From: Planctomycetota bacterium | GTDB lineage: Bacteria > Planctomycetota > Phycisphaerae > Phycisphaerales > Phycisphaeraceae | DNA: 57,341 nt | Direction of reading: 5' to 3' | NCBI GenBank assembly: GCA_024279865.1 | Contig: JAJRRC010000074.1 | Span: forward strand, 1-57,341 | Shown: one piece after another, positions 1-8,151 of the stretch | Layout: the number at the start of each line of letters is the position of its first letter | How positions within the stretch are numbered: position 1 is the first letter of the stretch | Position numbers and translations under genes: made by a program | The notes under the pieces: model-generated | Databases searched by the model: none | What the model saw: the letters and a program-made list of their open reading frames with translations, nothing else | What the model was told of the DNA's origin: nothing

Positions 1-2
1 GA

Positions 3-239
3 CGGCGACGTGGTGCCTCAGGAGGCGACAAGTTGCGGGAGGCCTGGGATGAATTAGAAGTTGATTCGGTCATAATGGATTCCTTTCTGCCGGGCATTAT
101 CCCGGTTCGGTTTGGAATCCGCTATTCGTGGGCTACCGCACATTCAAGTGTTGCTTGGTTGTTTGGGCATCAAGATGGCTCGTATTGGCGCAGAGTCCAG
201 TATTGCATGGATATTGATCGACGCACAATCATTGAATGA
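3..239 (+). CDS. C-terminal end of an unrecognised protein (cut by window edge)
   Basis: An open frame runs from the window edge to a TGA at 237-239 and would encode about 78 residues. The tail is rich in aromatic residues (Trp, Tyr and Phe around RYSWATAHSS and GSYWRRVQY), which looks more like folded protein than chance translation. I recognise no family. No convincing ribosome binding site precedes the internal TTG at 33, so if real this is the 3' end of a gene that starts outside the window. It runs toward the tRNA-Gly gene on the other strand. It could be a spurious frame. Confidence 0.35.
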   Translation, partial: RRRGASGGDKLREAWDELEVDSVIMDSFLPGIIPVRFGIRYSWATAHSSVAWLFGHQDGSYWRRVQYCMDIDRRTIIE

Positions 240-316
240 TGGAGGTGTTTGCGATTTTTATCGGTTTGCCGGGGGGAGGACAAGGATTGTCATCTATATG
301 TGGAAAGATAAATCAA

Positions 317-389
317 AGCGGGTGATCGGGGTCGAACCGACAACATTCAGCTTGGAAGGCTGACACTCTACCAATTGAGTTACACCCGC
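317..389 (-). tRNA. tRNA-Gly (anticodon TCC)
   Basis: On the minus strand the sequence folds as a standard cloverleaf. The 7-bp acceptor stem GCGGGTG/CACCCGC closes 383-389 with 318-324. The anticodon stem TCAGC/GCTGA encloses the loop CTTCCAA (anticodon TCC), and the T arm carries GTCGGTTCGACCCCGAT. The discriminator base is T at 317 and no CCA is encoded. It reads GGA and GGG codons. It is 73 nt long and normal in every arm. Confidence 0.96.
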
Positions 390-481
390 ATAAATCGTGG
401 TCGATGACCGTGATTATGATGGCCACTTTATCCCATTCACGCAGTTGCGCCAAGTTAAGGTTTCTGTTTTGAACGGCCCTT

Positions 482-1880
482 TTAGCGCGAAAGCTGTTTG
501 AGGCGGTAGTGCAAGGTGGTGCGATTCATCTGTAATTGACGGGCTGCTTGGCTGAAATTGCCTTGGGCTTGGGTTAAAGCATCGTTGAGTAGCTTGTTTT
601 CAAATTGATGCATGGCTTGCTGGTAGTCGCATGGTGGGGATGAGGCAAGGTGGTCCGGGTTTGTTTGGGGAGTGGGGATGAACCATGAATATTGAAGTCG
701 GTGAGGGTTAAACGGTCGCCTTCACAGAGGATGACCGCCCGTTCGATGGCATTGCGGAGTTCACGGACATTGCCTAGCCAAGTGTGGGCTTCGAGTACGG
801 TCATGGAGGCTGGGTCGATCCCTGTGATATGTTTGTCGTAGTACGCTGCTGCTTCGCAGATAAAGTGGTGGACGAGTGCGGGGATATCACTGGGTCGTTG
901 GCTGAGGGGGGGAGGTGAATGTGAAAGAGGTTCAGTCGGTAGTAGAAGTCTTCTCTGAAGTGGCCTTCACGGACTTTTTGTGCGAGATCTTGGTTGGCTG
1001 CTGCGATAAAGCGGCAATGGACGGGGTATTCTTTTTGGCTGCCGACGGGCCGGGCGACGCGTTGTTCGAGGATGCGTAGGAGCATGACTTGAAAGGCAGG
1101 TGTGACAGTTCCGATTTCATCGAGAAAGAGCGTGCCATGGCCTGCTTGTTGGAGGATGCCTTGGCGGTCATGGTCTGCACCGGTGAAGGCTCCTTTGACG
1201 TGGCCGAAGAGTTCGCTGGTGAGAAGGGTTTGGCTGAGGGCACCACAGTTGATTGCGGTGAAGGGTTGGTCGCTGTGACTTGAACGTTGGTGAATAGTTT
1301 GAGCGATGACTTCTTTGCCCGTGCCGCTGGGTCCGGTGACGAGGACGGTGGCGGTGGTGGGCGCGACTTTTTGGATGAGGTGGGCGACTTCGAGCATGGC
1401 TGGGGAGCGTAGTTGGACGGCTCCGGGGAGGCTTTGGATTGCTTGCTGATTGCGTAATTGTTGGTTTTCTTGAACGAGTGAATGCCATTGGATCGCTCGT
1501 GTGAGGGCGAGGATTAGCTCTTGGGTATAGGCTTCAAGCGTGGGGGGATCGATTTTATCCATGGGTTCAATGACATAATCGAATGCGCCGCGTTTGACGA
1601 GGTCGACGATGGCCTCGGCGGCACTTTGTCCGGTGGAGATGATGACGGGGATGCGAGGGTCTATTTTTTGAATTTCCGCGAGCATGGCACGGGCAAAAGG
1701 TAAGCGTATTTGGCCTGAAACCACATAGCCAATGCAAATGGCGTCTGGCAATTCTGTGGCAGATTGGAGGTAGGCTAGGGTTTCAGCTTGGTCGGGGATA
1801 TTGATGACGTGCCAATGTTTTTGAATGGCCTCGATTGCCGATGGCGGGTACCCACTAGAGAGCAGAACGGTTTTGAGCAT
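482..1880 (-). pseudogene. NtrC-family sigma-54 activator, broken by two single-base frameshifts
   Basis: This encodes a sigma-54-dependent enhancer-binding protein. Residues 1-130 form a receiver-like domain that lacks an obvious phosphoacceptor Asp (the strand reads LPDAICIGY). An AAA+ domain follows with Walker A GPSGTGKE, the sigma-54-contacting GAFTGA loop and Walker B GTLFLDEIG. The frame breaks at a run of seven C (906-912 on the plus strand) where eight would continue the usual LPPL..RP..DIP. It resumes at about 804 with WLGNVRELRNAIERA, then breaks again near 633-650, where one more C restores DYQQAMHQFENKLL and a complete Fis-type helix-turn-helix ending in RTTLHYRLKQLSR. Every domain is present, so the damage is recent or is homopolymer sequencing error. 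The gene is divergent from a sigma-54 promoter, its probable target. Confidence 0.85.
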
Positions 1881-2002
1881 TGAAAATTTCCGACAGTGAT
1901 GGATCGCAATTTGAGATGTTTAATTTTAGACACATTGGCGTGGTTCCAAGGTATGGAGGAGAAATTTTTTTTATGATTAAGGGTATAAGGATAGCTTTGG
2001 GT

Positions 2003-2028
2003 GTGGTTTAAACACGTTTTTGTGTTGT
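2003..2028. promoter_or_regulatory. possible enhancer site (dyads) upstream of the sigma-54 promoter
   Basis: Two overlapping dyads lie here: GTGTGGTTTAAACAC and AACAC-gttttt-GTGTT. They sit about 45-65 bp upstream of the -24 element and 120-150 bp from the start of the divergent activator gene. That is the usual place for an activator binding site, but nothing else supports it. Confidence 0.3.
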
Positions 2029-2069
2029 GAGAAATGTTTGTGTCGGGGTATGGTTTTTTTTGATTTTTT

Positions 2070-2085
2070 TGGCACAACCCTTGCA
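2070..2085 (+). promoter_or_regulatory. sigma-54 (-24/-12) promoter
   Basis: The sequence TGGCACAACCCTTGCA matches the sigma-54 consensus TGGCAC-N5-TTGCW. The GG (2071-2072) and GC (2083-2084) are separated by exactly 10 bases, and a T-rich block lies directly upstream. The predicted start is near 2096. It points at the aminotransferase remnant and the amidohydrolase, and it lies next to a divergent sigma-54 activator gene, as this promoter class requires. Confidence 0.8.
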
Positions 2086-2130
2086 ATGAAGATTGCTGTG
2101 GCATGATTTTAAATAAAGGAAAATGACTTT

Positions 2131-2277
2131 ATGGCTACTTCCCTTACCTCTGAAACATTGACGGAGACTCTTGCCATTGCAGGTGGTCCCAAGGCAATGA
2201 CACTTGGTGAAAAGTAAATTGAGTCTCTGTTCCATTGGCCTATCGTGACTGAAGAAGATGAACAGAAAGTAGAATAA
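2131..2277 (+). pseudogene. N-terminal remnant of a DegT/DnrJ/EryC1-type aminotransferase
   Basis: An AAAGGA ribosome binding site at the right distance leads into a 28-codon frame ending LAIAGGPKAMTLGEK before TAA at 2215. Reading through that stop, the same frame gives IESLFHWPIVTEEDEQKVE and then TAA at 2275. Together these match the start of the DegT/DnrJ/EryC1 PLP-aminotransferase family, whose members open with a LAI.GGPKA segment followed by WP..tEEde.av. The remaining ~350 codons, including the PLP lysine, are gone and the amidohydrolase start follows 4 bp later. A deletion after loss of function is the simplest reading. A translated 28-residue leader peptide is a less likely alternative. 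Confidence 0.7.
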
Positions 2278-2281
2278 TTTC

Positions 2282-3166
2282 ATGATTATTGATTCACATC
2301 AACATGTATTTTGGCACGGCCGTGACGATGCGGGCTTGATTGCCGATATGGACGAAAATCGTGTGGACCTGGCGTGGCTGTTGAGTTGGGAGATTGCGCC
2401 CAACGAAGATGCTGCTCACTACCACAAGGTTCTCAATCCATTAAACGTGCGAGATGATGGGACGCATCGGGGGATTTTGTTACGAGATTTAATTACTTGT
2501 CGCGACCGGTATCCCAAACGTTTTGTCTTGGGCTATTGCCCGCATCCTTTGGTGGGTAATGCGGCAGACTTGTTCGAGGCTGCTTATCGCGTACATGGCG
2601 TACGCGTTTGTGGCGAGTGGAAGTTTCGCGTTCTTTTTGATGATCCACGATGCTTAGAACTCTACAAAAAAGCAGGGGAATTGAATTGCCCGGTGGTATT
2701 GCATCTGGATGTGCCTTACCTTGCCAATGAAGAAAATACATCGCAAAAAGATTACTGTCCCAGTTGGTACGGCGGCACGGTCACCAACCTCCAGCGAGCC
2801 CTTGAAGCCTGCCCGCAAACCAACTTTATCGGTCATGCTCCAGGATTCTGGCGTGAAATCAGTGGCGATGCAGACGCGGCCCCGGGGGCTTATCCCAAAG
2901 GTCCGGTGATGCCTGGCGGCAAACTGGACCATATGCTCGAAGCCTATCCCAACCTGTTTGCCGACCTCAGTGCAGGCTCCGCGTTGATGTCGCTCGAACG
3001 TGATCCCGAACACGCCAAAGCGTTCATTCAACGGCATGCCGACCGCTTGCTGTTTGCTCGTGATTACTACGGGGGCGATCTGAATACGTGTTTACAAACA
3101 CTGGATCTTCCCCAAGAGGTGCAGGATAAAATTTATCACGAAAATGCTCGCAAGCTCGCGCCTTAA
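2282..3166 (+). CDS. amidohydrolase family (amidohydrolase_2-type) protein
   Basis: This 294-residue TIM-barrel metal hydrolase opens with MIIDSHQHVF, where His6 and His8 are the family's HxH metal ligands. Further marks are a conserved His in IGHAPGFW (strand 6 region) and LLFARDYYGG near the C-terminus, where the Asp or neighbouring residue completes the site. Length fits the amidohydrolase_2 family, which includes lactonases, decarboxylases and dehydratases acting on sugar or aromatic acids; the substrate cannot be read from sequence. It would be transcribed from the sigma-54 promoter at 2070, behind the aminotransferase remnant. The ribosome binding site is weak, so expression may have depended on coupling to the lost gene. 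No signal peptide is present. Confidence 0.85.
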   Translation: MIIDSHQHVFWHGRDDAGLIADMDENRVDLAWLLSWEIAPNEDAAHYHKVLNPLNVRDDGTHRGILLRDLITCRDRYPKRFVLGYCPHPLVGNAADLFEAAYRVHGVRVCGEWKFRVLFDDPRCLELYKKAGELNCPVVLHLDVPYLANEENTSQKDYCPSWYGGTVTNLQRALEACPQTNFIGHAPGFWREISGDADAAPGAYPKGPVMPGGKLDHMLEAYPNLFADLSAGSALMSLERDPEHAKAFIQRHADRLLFARDYYGGDLNTCLQTLDLPQEVQDKIYHENARKLAP

Positions 3167-3190
3167 AAGCGAGCCGCTTGATTCAAACTT

Positions 3191-3232
3191 AAAACGGACA
3201 CGCAGGTCATTGACTGGCGTGTCCGTTTTTTA
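3191..3232 (+). terminator. intrinsic terminator of the amidohydrolase
   Basis: AAAACGGACACGC and GCGTGTCCGTTTT form a long perfect stem around a 12-nt loop, with a T run on the 3' side. Matching A residues on the 5' side mean it could also act on minus-strand transcripts. Confidence 0.85.
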
Positions 3233-3290
3233 ATTCATCTTGCAAGAAGAATCATGTAGGTCGCGTGCGATTTGTTTGTGATGATCACAA

Positions 3291-3325
3291 AGCCGAACGC
3301 TGAAGTCTGCTGAAGCGTCGGATTC
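3291..3325 (+). repeat. family B hairpin repeat, copy 1
   Basis: The arms CCGAACGCT (3293-3301) and AGCGTCGG (3314-3321) pair over 8 bp with one bulged A around the loop GAAGTCTGCTGA. The element ends in GGATTC. It abuts the stop codon of the convergent SDR gene. Confidence 0.75.
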
Positions 3326-3328
3326 GGT

Positions 3329-4153
3329 TTACCCGCTGCTGCTGGATTCATGACGGCTGGCCATGCGGCCAAGCACCATCGCCGCCAGTGAGGGAAATGC
3401 CGTGGTCAATGCCAGTCCAAAGCGGGTCATGGGCGCGGGCCAAACTTCGGGCTTGGGTTTTCGTAGACAGCGGACGATAGCCTTGGCGACTTTTTCAGGG
3501 CGTTGCATGAACAGGCTTGGGGTGTTGAGTCCTACGTCATCGACACCTGCTCGGGCAGAGACGTTTGGGAAGAATTCGGTATAGGTTCCGATGGGGTGGA
3601 CGGTGGTGACATTGATGGGGGTGTGGGCGAGTTCTGCTCGCAGTGCGCCGCCGAGGGAATCTTGAGCAGCTTTGGTGGCTGCGTAGATGCCGTAGCCGGG
3701 CAGGCTGATTTCTGAGCAGGCGCTGGCGCAGAGGAGCAGATGTCCGCCGGTGGCTTGTTGTTTCATGATGGGGATTGCTTGTTGGATGCAGCGGAGGGTG
3801 CCATAGAAATTGGTTTCGAAGATATCGCGTATTTGTTCGTCGGTGGTTTTTTCGATGGTTTCAAACAAGCCATACCCTGCATTGGCGAAGACTGCGTCAA
3901 GGTGAGGCCAGTGTTGTAGTGTGGTTTGGAAGGCTGCGTGGACTTGTTCGTCAGACTGGACATCACAGGCGATGACTAGGGTTTCGCGGCCGAGGCTTTG
4001 AATCTCCTTGGCGACCTCGTTGAGACGGTCGGCCCGTCGTGCGACCAAGGCCACGTGCATGCCCGCTTGAGCGCACGCCAACGCGGTGGCTTTACCGATG
4101 CCTGAGCTTGCGCCGGTGATGAGGATGGTTTGATCGGTTAGATTTGGAGCCAT
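3329..4153 (-). CDS. short-chain dehydrogenase/reductase
   Basis: This is a 274-residue classical SDR. It has the cofactor glycine motif TGASSGIG at residues 14-21, the NAG motif of strand 4 (FANAGYG), a Ser in the LLCASACSEIS stretch, and the catalytic YAATK (Tyr-x-x-x-Lys). Arg residues after strand 2 (VARRADR) favour NADP(H). The C-terminal extension (ATAFPSLAAMVLGRMASR) is hydrophobic and may touch the membrane, as in SDRs acting on lipids; the substrate is unknown. An AGAGGT ribosome binding site precedes ATG at 4153. It lies downstream of purC on the same strand but beyond that gene's terminator, so it is probably expressed separately. Confidence 0.9.
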   Translation of the reverse strand: MAPNLTDQTILITGASSGIGKATALACAQAGMHVALVARRADRLNEVAKEIQSLGRETLVIACDVQSDEQVHAAFQTTLQHWPHLDAVFANAGYGLFETIEKTTDEQIRDIFETNFYGTLRCIQQAIPIMKQQATGGHLLLCASACSEISLPGYGIYAATKAAQDSLGGALRAELAHTPINVTTVHPIGTYTEFFPNVSARAGVDDVGLNTPSLFMQRPEKVAKAIVRCLRKPKPEVWPAPMTRFGLALTTAFPSLAAMVLGRMASRHESSSSG

Positions 4154-4206
4154 GATAGACCTCTGGTTCTGGTGAACATGTTTTTTTGTACCAATGAATC
4201 ATAGAC

Positions 4207-4248
4207 AAAAAAACGGGCGGCCTCTTGCGAGACAGCCCGTGGTTTTTT
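4207..4248 (-). terminator. intrinsic terminator of purC
   Basis: On the minus strand ACGGGC (4235-4240) pairs with GCCCGT (4213-4218) and a run of seven T follows. It lies directly after the purC stop codon. Confidence 0.8.
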
Positions 4249-4266
4249 AATTTTTCAAAAGCAGCT

Positions 4267-5205
4267 TTAAAGGGGTGCTTTGCTGCCGATGAGTTTTTCG
4301 TAGGCTTCAATATATTTCGCCAGGGTATCGGTGATGATCTGGTCAGGGAGGACTGGGCCTGGATAGTTTTTATCCCACTGGCCGTCCTTGACGAGCGTTT
4401 CAAGATAGTTGCGAACGTATTGCTTGTCGTAGCTGTCCTGGTCGCGGCCGGCTTCGTATTTGTCCGCTGGCCAAAAGCGTGAGCTGTCTGGCGTGAGGAC
4501 TTCATCGATCAAGAGGATTTCACCGTTATCGGTGAGGCCGAATTCGAACTTGGTATCGGCAAGGAGGATCCCTCGGCTGGCGGCATAGTCGTGTCCCATT
4601 TTGTAGATGGTCAAGCTCAAATCTCGCAGCTTGGTCATGACTTCCGTGCCCACCACTTCGCAGGCACCTTCAAAGGAGATGGCTTCATCGTGGACATCAT
4701 CTTTGGTGGTGGGGGTGAAGATTGGCTCAGGCAATTTTTCACATTGCTGAAGTCCTTCAGGTAATTCAACGCCACAGATGGACCCGACCTTTTGGTACTC
4801 TTTCCAGCCTGAGCCGGTGATATAGCCACGGACGACACATTCGATGGGTACGACGTTGGCTTTGTGTCCGACCATGACGCGGCCCTGGACGAGGGCTTTG
4901 TCTTCATCGCTTAGGCCTTGCACATTTTGGGCATCGGTGGCAATGAGGTGGTGTCGAATTTGATCGCTGAGTTTTTCGCCGATCATATCGAACCAGAATT
5001 TGCTGATTTGTGTGAGGAGGACGCCTTTTTGGGGGATGCCGTTGGGCATCACTACGTCAAAAGCGCTGAGGCGATCTGAGGCCACGATCAACAGAACGGG
5101 GGTTCCGTCGGTGAGGTTGGCTTCGTAAATATCGCGTACCTTGCCCTGTCGTCGGCCAGCCAGTGGGAGATTGGTTTTTAAAACAGGTTCGGTGGTCTGA
5201 GTCAT
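4267..5205 (-). CDS. purC: phosphoribosylaminoimidazole-succinocarboxamide synthase
   Basis: SAICAR synthase joins CAIR and aspartate with ATP in step 8 of de novo IMP synthesis, in the cytoplasm. At 312 residues it is the longer, eukaryote/yeast-like form rather than the ~240-residue E. coli type. Recognisable segments are the phosphate-binding GRRQGKVRDIYE, SDRLSAFDVVMPNGIPQKG, ECVVRGYITGSGWKEYQ, and LADTKFEFGL followed by LIDEVLTPDSSRFW. An AAAGGAA ribosome binding site precedes ATG at 5205. No other purine gene is adjacent and no purine riboswitch is seen. Confidence 0.96.
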   Translation of the reverse strand: MTQTTEPVLKTNLPLAGRRQGKVRDIYEANLTDGTPVLLIVASDRLSAFDVVMPNGIPQKGVLLTQISKFWFDMIGEKLSDQIRHHLIATDAQNVQGLSDEDKALVQGRVMVGHKANVVPIECVVRGYITGSGWKEYQKVGSICGVELPEGLQQCEKLPEPIFTPTTKDDVHDEAISFEGACEVVGTEVMTKLRDLSLTIYKMGHDYAASRGILLADTKFEFGLTDNGEILLIDEVLTPDSSRFWPADKYEAGRDQDSYDKQYVRNYLETLVKDGQWDKNYPGPVLPDQIITDTLAKYIEAYEKLIGSKAPL

Positions 5206-5251
5206 GATCGAGAGTTCCTTTGTTTCTTTGGAGAACAGGCGAAAAATTACT

Positions 5252-6949
5252 TTACTGCATTGCAGCAGTGACGGTTTTCAAAATACGGTTAAAGGCCGCC
5301 ATACGCAGCGTGTCATTGGCATCATCTGCTTTGACGTACGAAGCGCGTGGCATGTTCGGGGGGTCTAGGGTCAGGGTTTTCACTGGCCCGTATTGTAAGC
5401 GTGTGATGGACATGCCTGATCCGACCATGGAGAGCAGTTTCCCTGATTCATCGACGATGAATTGGCGTTGATCGAATTGAGGTTGGTCCAGTTGAGGCGT
5501 GATCCATTTGAGTCTCATGCCTTGGGGAGTTTGTTCAATGGCGGCCGGGAAGCTGCCTTTTTGGATCATGCCGACGAGCCATTGGCTTAGGCCGTCAGGC
5601 GTGGTAAGCCAGGGGGAATTTAATGCAGCTGTGATTGCAGGCTTGAGTTGGTCATAGGGCTGGGCTGAGATGCCGAACTGGAAGAAGAAGCGGCCCGTCT
5701 TGGCATCTTGCACAATGTTGATACGGGGGATGGGGATGGCTCCTTGTGTCGCGTATTGTCGTGCATGGCGATCAAGAAAAACTTTGGTGGTTTTGGCGTT
5801 GCTTCGATAAGAAACTTTGACCCGGCCGTTTTCGGTTAAATGGAGATAGACTGATTGATCCGGTCCCACAGCCACATAAAGATCAAACGGCAAGCCATCG
5901 GGGAGCTCTCCTTGGACGAGCATTTCAAAGCCATCTAAATCCGTGCGAAGATCTTCGAGCATAGCCATGAAAACTTCGCCATGCTCCGCCAAGTGTGTGG
6001 GCAATTGACGCAATTGTTTGACTAAACGTTGAGCAGGACCACGCCACGGAGCGTGCTTGATGGCTTTGAGCGTGGCCTGGGCTTCGGCGGTATTGCCCCC
6101 GGTAGCCTGACACCAGCCAGCCCAGAAGCGGTACTGGGATTGATCGTCTACTGTGAGCAATTGATCGAGGATGGGCAAGGCTTCGGTGAACCGGTGTTGC
6201 CCAATTCGATGGCGACTGCGAATTTCCAAGATGGAGCCCGAAGCTTGCTGCTCGGCCGTCAAGGCAGTCATGTAAACCATCTGAAGGTAAATGCTCACCG
6301 GGTCGGCAGGTAAGGTTTCTTCAATGGCTTGAATACGGGCAAGGGTATCGAGAGAAGAATCAAAGCAAACGCCCATCAACTTGTGGTAGGGGCTGTCGGT
6401 CTTGATGATTTTTTTGGCGAGGCCGACAAGCTTTTCATGCAACGGCTTGTTGCCCATGCGGTCCACAATGGCCGCACATTTGAGCAAGAACGGTGGGTCG
6501 TTGAGAAAATCACTGCCTCGCATTCGAATCGCCGAAGCCAGAATAAAATTCATGTGTTTGCAAAACAACGGGGTAATGTCGTTGCGATCTGCATTCATGT
6601 AAGGCAAGAGAAAGTTGTGCAATGCCTGAGGCGTTTTGAACGTGGAAAGCACATACGAACCATACAGCCCATGGGGAGCGTTCCAGATCAACAATTTTCG
6701 CATTTGTTTCGCCAAAGGGGCGTTTCTCATGGCCACCGCGAGCATGTGCATGTCCATGATAATGCGAGCTTTGTAGGGCGATGCAGGGTTGTTCTGGATA
6801 AAATCCAAGGCCGCCCGAAGATAGTCCTGCTCAGGCTTGGGATGCTGGGTGTAGGCTTCTGGAATGGGATAAGCAAAGCTCGGAGTCTGTGCGACCGCTG
6901 GGGATAAAAGCAACGTCGACAAAAGTAAGATCAAGGCATATTTCAACAA
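5252..6949 (-). CDS. secreted protein of unknown function
   Basis: I choose TTG at 6949 because a GGAGG ribosome binding site lies just upstream and the resulting N-terminus MLKYALILLLSTLLLSPAVAQ is a clean Sec signal peptide ending in AVA-Q; an upstream ATG at 6982 lacks both. The mature protein has about 545 residues. Its first half looks alpha-helical and repeat-like (a segment resembling a tetratricopeptide, around EALPILDQLLTVDDQSQYRFWAG). The second half is beta-rich and recalls periplasmic lipid-handling or sensor folds, but I cannot name a family. It sits about 160 bp downstream of pheS on the same strand. Probably periplasmic. Confidence 0.75.
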   Translation of the reverse strand: MLKYALILLLSTLLLSPAVAQTPSFAYPIPEAYTQHPKPEQDYLRAALDFIQNNPASPYKARIIMDMHMLAVAMRNAPLAKQMRKLLIWNAPHGLYGSYVLSTFKTPQALHNFLLPYMNADRNDITPLFCKHMNFILASAIRMRGSDFLNDPPFLLKCAAIVDRMGNKPLHEKLVGLAKKIIKTDSPYHKLMGVCFDSSLDTLARIQAIEETLPADPVSIYLQMVYMTALTAEQQASGSILEIRSRHRIGQHRFTEALPILDQLLTVDDQSQYRFWAGWCQATGGNTAEAQATLKAIKHAPWRGPAQRLVKQLRQLPTHLAEHGEVFMAMLEDLRTDLDGFEMLVQGELPDGLPFDLYVAVGPDQSVYLHLTENGRVKVSYRSNAKTTKVFLDRHARQYATQGAIPIPRINIVQDAKTGRFFFQFGISAQPYDQLKPAITAALNSPWLTTPDGLSQWLVGMIQKGSFPAAIEQTPQGMRLKWITPQLDQPQFDQRQFIVDESGKLLSMVGSGMSITRLQYGPVKTLTLDPPNMPRASYVKADDANDTLRMAAFNRILKTVTAAMQ

Positions 6950-7065
6950 GGCTACCTCCGTGCGGGTTCCTTTGAGGCTCACGGCCAGTCAATAAAACCC
7001 AAGCAAATCGTGCATCCATTTTCCCCGAATTCTAACAGTCCACCCAATCAAAAAAAACCAAGAAG

Positions 7066-7113
7066 ACTTCCGGAACTTCCAGGGGAAGCTTCCGGGGGGC
7101 TTCCGGGGGGGGG
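7066..7113 (-). repeat. family A GC-rich repeat, locus 1 (after pheS)
   Basis: Four imperfect units of the CTTCCGG(GGG) type stand in tandem. On the minus strand the first unit begins right after the pheS TAA, giving TAAcccccccccggaag. It takes up most of the spacer to the next gene. Confidence 0.8.
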
Positions 7114-8121
7114 TTACAGTTGTTTTAGGAATCGCACATCATTTTCAAAAAGCCAACGAATGTCACTGATCCCATACTTACGCATTGCAATGCGTTCAAT
7201 CCCTAGGCCAAAAGCAAACCCTGACCATTCCTGAGGGTCATAGCCCGCTGCTTCAAACACATTGGGATCGACAAGGCCACAACCACCAATTTCAACCCAT
7301 TCCCATTTGTCGCGGATATTCATTTTAATATATAGCTCTGCCGACGGCTCGGTGAATGGGAAATAACTAGGCGTGAGGCGAACCTCTGCCTCAGCCCCAA
7401 AAAACGCATGAGCAAACTGAATCAATGTGGTCTTCAAATCGACCATGCTGACCTTGCGGTCGACGTACAAGCCTTCGATCTGGTGGAACATCGAGTAATG
7501 CGTCGCATCATGTTCGTCCGGCCGATAGACCCGGCCGATGGAAACCACGCGGACCGGCGGCTCGGTGGATTCCATCACGCGAATCTGCACCGTGCTGGTC
7601 TGAGACCGAAGCAAGTGTGGATTAATCGTATCGCCCAACGGATCTTCAAGATAAAAGTTATCCAGTGGATCTCGCGCAGGATGTTCCTTGGGAATGTTCA
7701 ACGCCACAAAGTTGTGGTATTCATCTTCAACCTCTGGCCCTGTGACCGCATCAAAGCCCATGCGTCCAAAAACCTCAATCAATTCATCAATGGTCTGAGT
7801 AATGACGTGCTGACGTCCAAGCTGGGGGTCGAGGCCTGGTTCGGTAATATCAAAAGCAGGGCCTTTGGAGCTTTTTGCATCGCCGAGGGTGGCTTTTTGT
7901 TGTTCGTAGGCCTGGGTCAGTTTTTGGCGTAGCTCATTGGCCTGTTTGCCGAACTGAGGCTTGATTTCTTTGGGGACGTTCTTGAGTTGGCCCATGAGCA
8001 GTTTGACTGCGCCTTTGGCCCCAAGGTATTTGATACGAAATTGCTCTAGGTCCGCAGCAGACGTAAGGGTGCTGAGGTCCTGTTGCGATTGTTGATCCAG
8101 TTCTTCGATTTGTGTAAGCAT
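7114..8121 (-). CDS. pheS: phenylalanine-tRNA ligase alpha subunit
   Basis: This class II synthetase subunit charges tRNA-Phe together with PheT. The N-terminal coiled-coil (about residues 1-90, with FRIKYLGAKGAVKLLMGQLK) binds tRNA. The catalytic part carries motif 2 (RVYRPDEHDATHYSMFHQIEGL) and motif 3 in GFAFGLGIERIAMRKYGI. I use ATG at 8121, giving 335 residues beginning MLTQIEEL; a GTG six codons upstream is possible and neither has a clear ribosome binding site. The following gene is not pheT, so the usual pheST operon is split. The stop codon abuts a family A repeat. It lies 30 bp downstream of typA and is probably co-transcribed with it. Confidence 0.95.
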   Translation of the reverse strand: MLTQIEELDQQSQQDLSTLTSAADLEQFRIKYLGAKGAVKLLMGQLKNVPKEIKPQFGKQANELRQKLTQAYEQQKATLGDAKSSKGPAFDITEPGLDPQLGRQHVITQTIDELIEVFGRMGFDAVTGPEVEDEYHNFVALNIPKEHPARDPLDNFYLEDPLGDTINPHLLRSQTSTVQIRVMESTEPPVRVVSIGRVYRPDEHDATHYSMFHQIEGLYVDRKVSMVDLKTTLIQFAHAFFGAEAEVRLTPSYFPFTEPSAELYIKMNIRDKWEWVEIGGCGLVDPNVFEAAGYDPQEWSGFAFGLGIERIAMRKYGISDIRWLFENDVRFLKQL

Positions 8122-8151
8122 AGCAAGGTAAGGATACACACTTCGGCGGTT

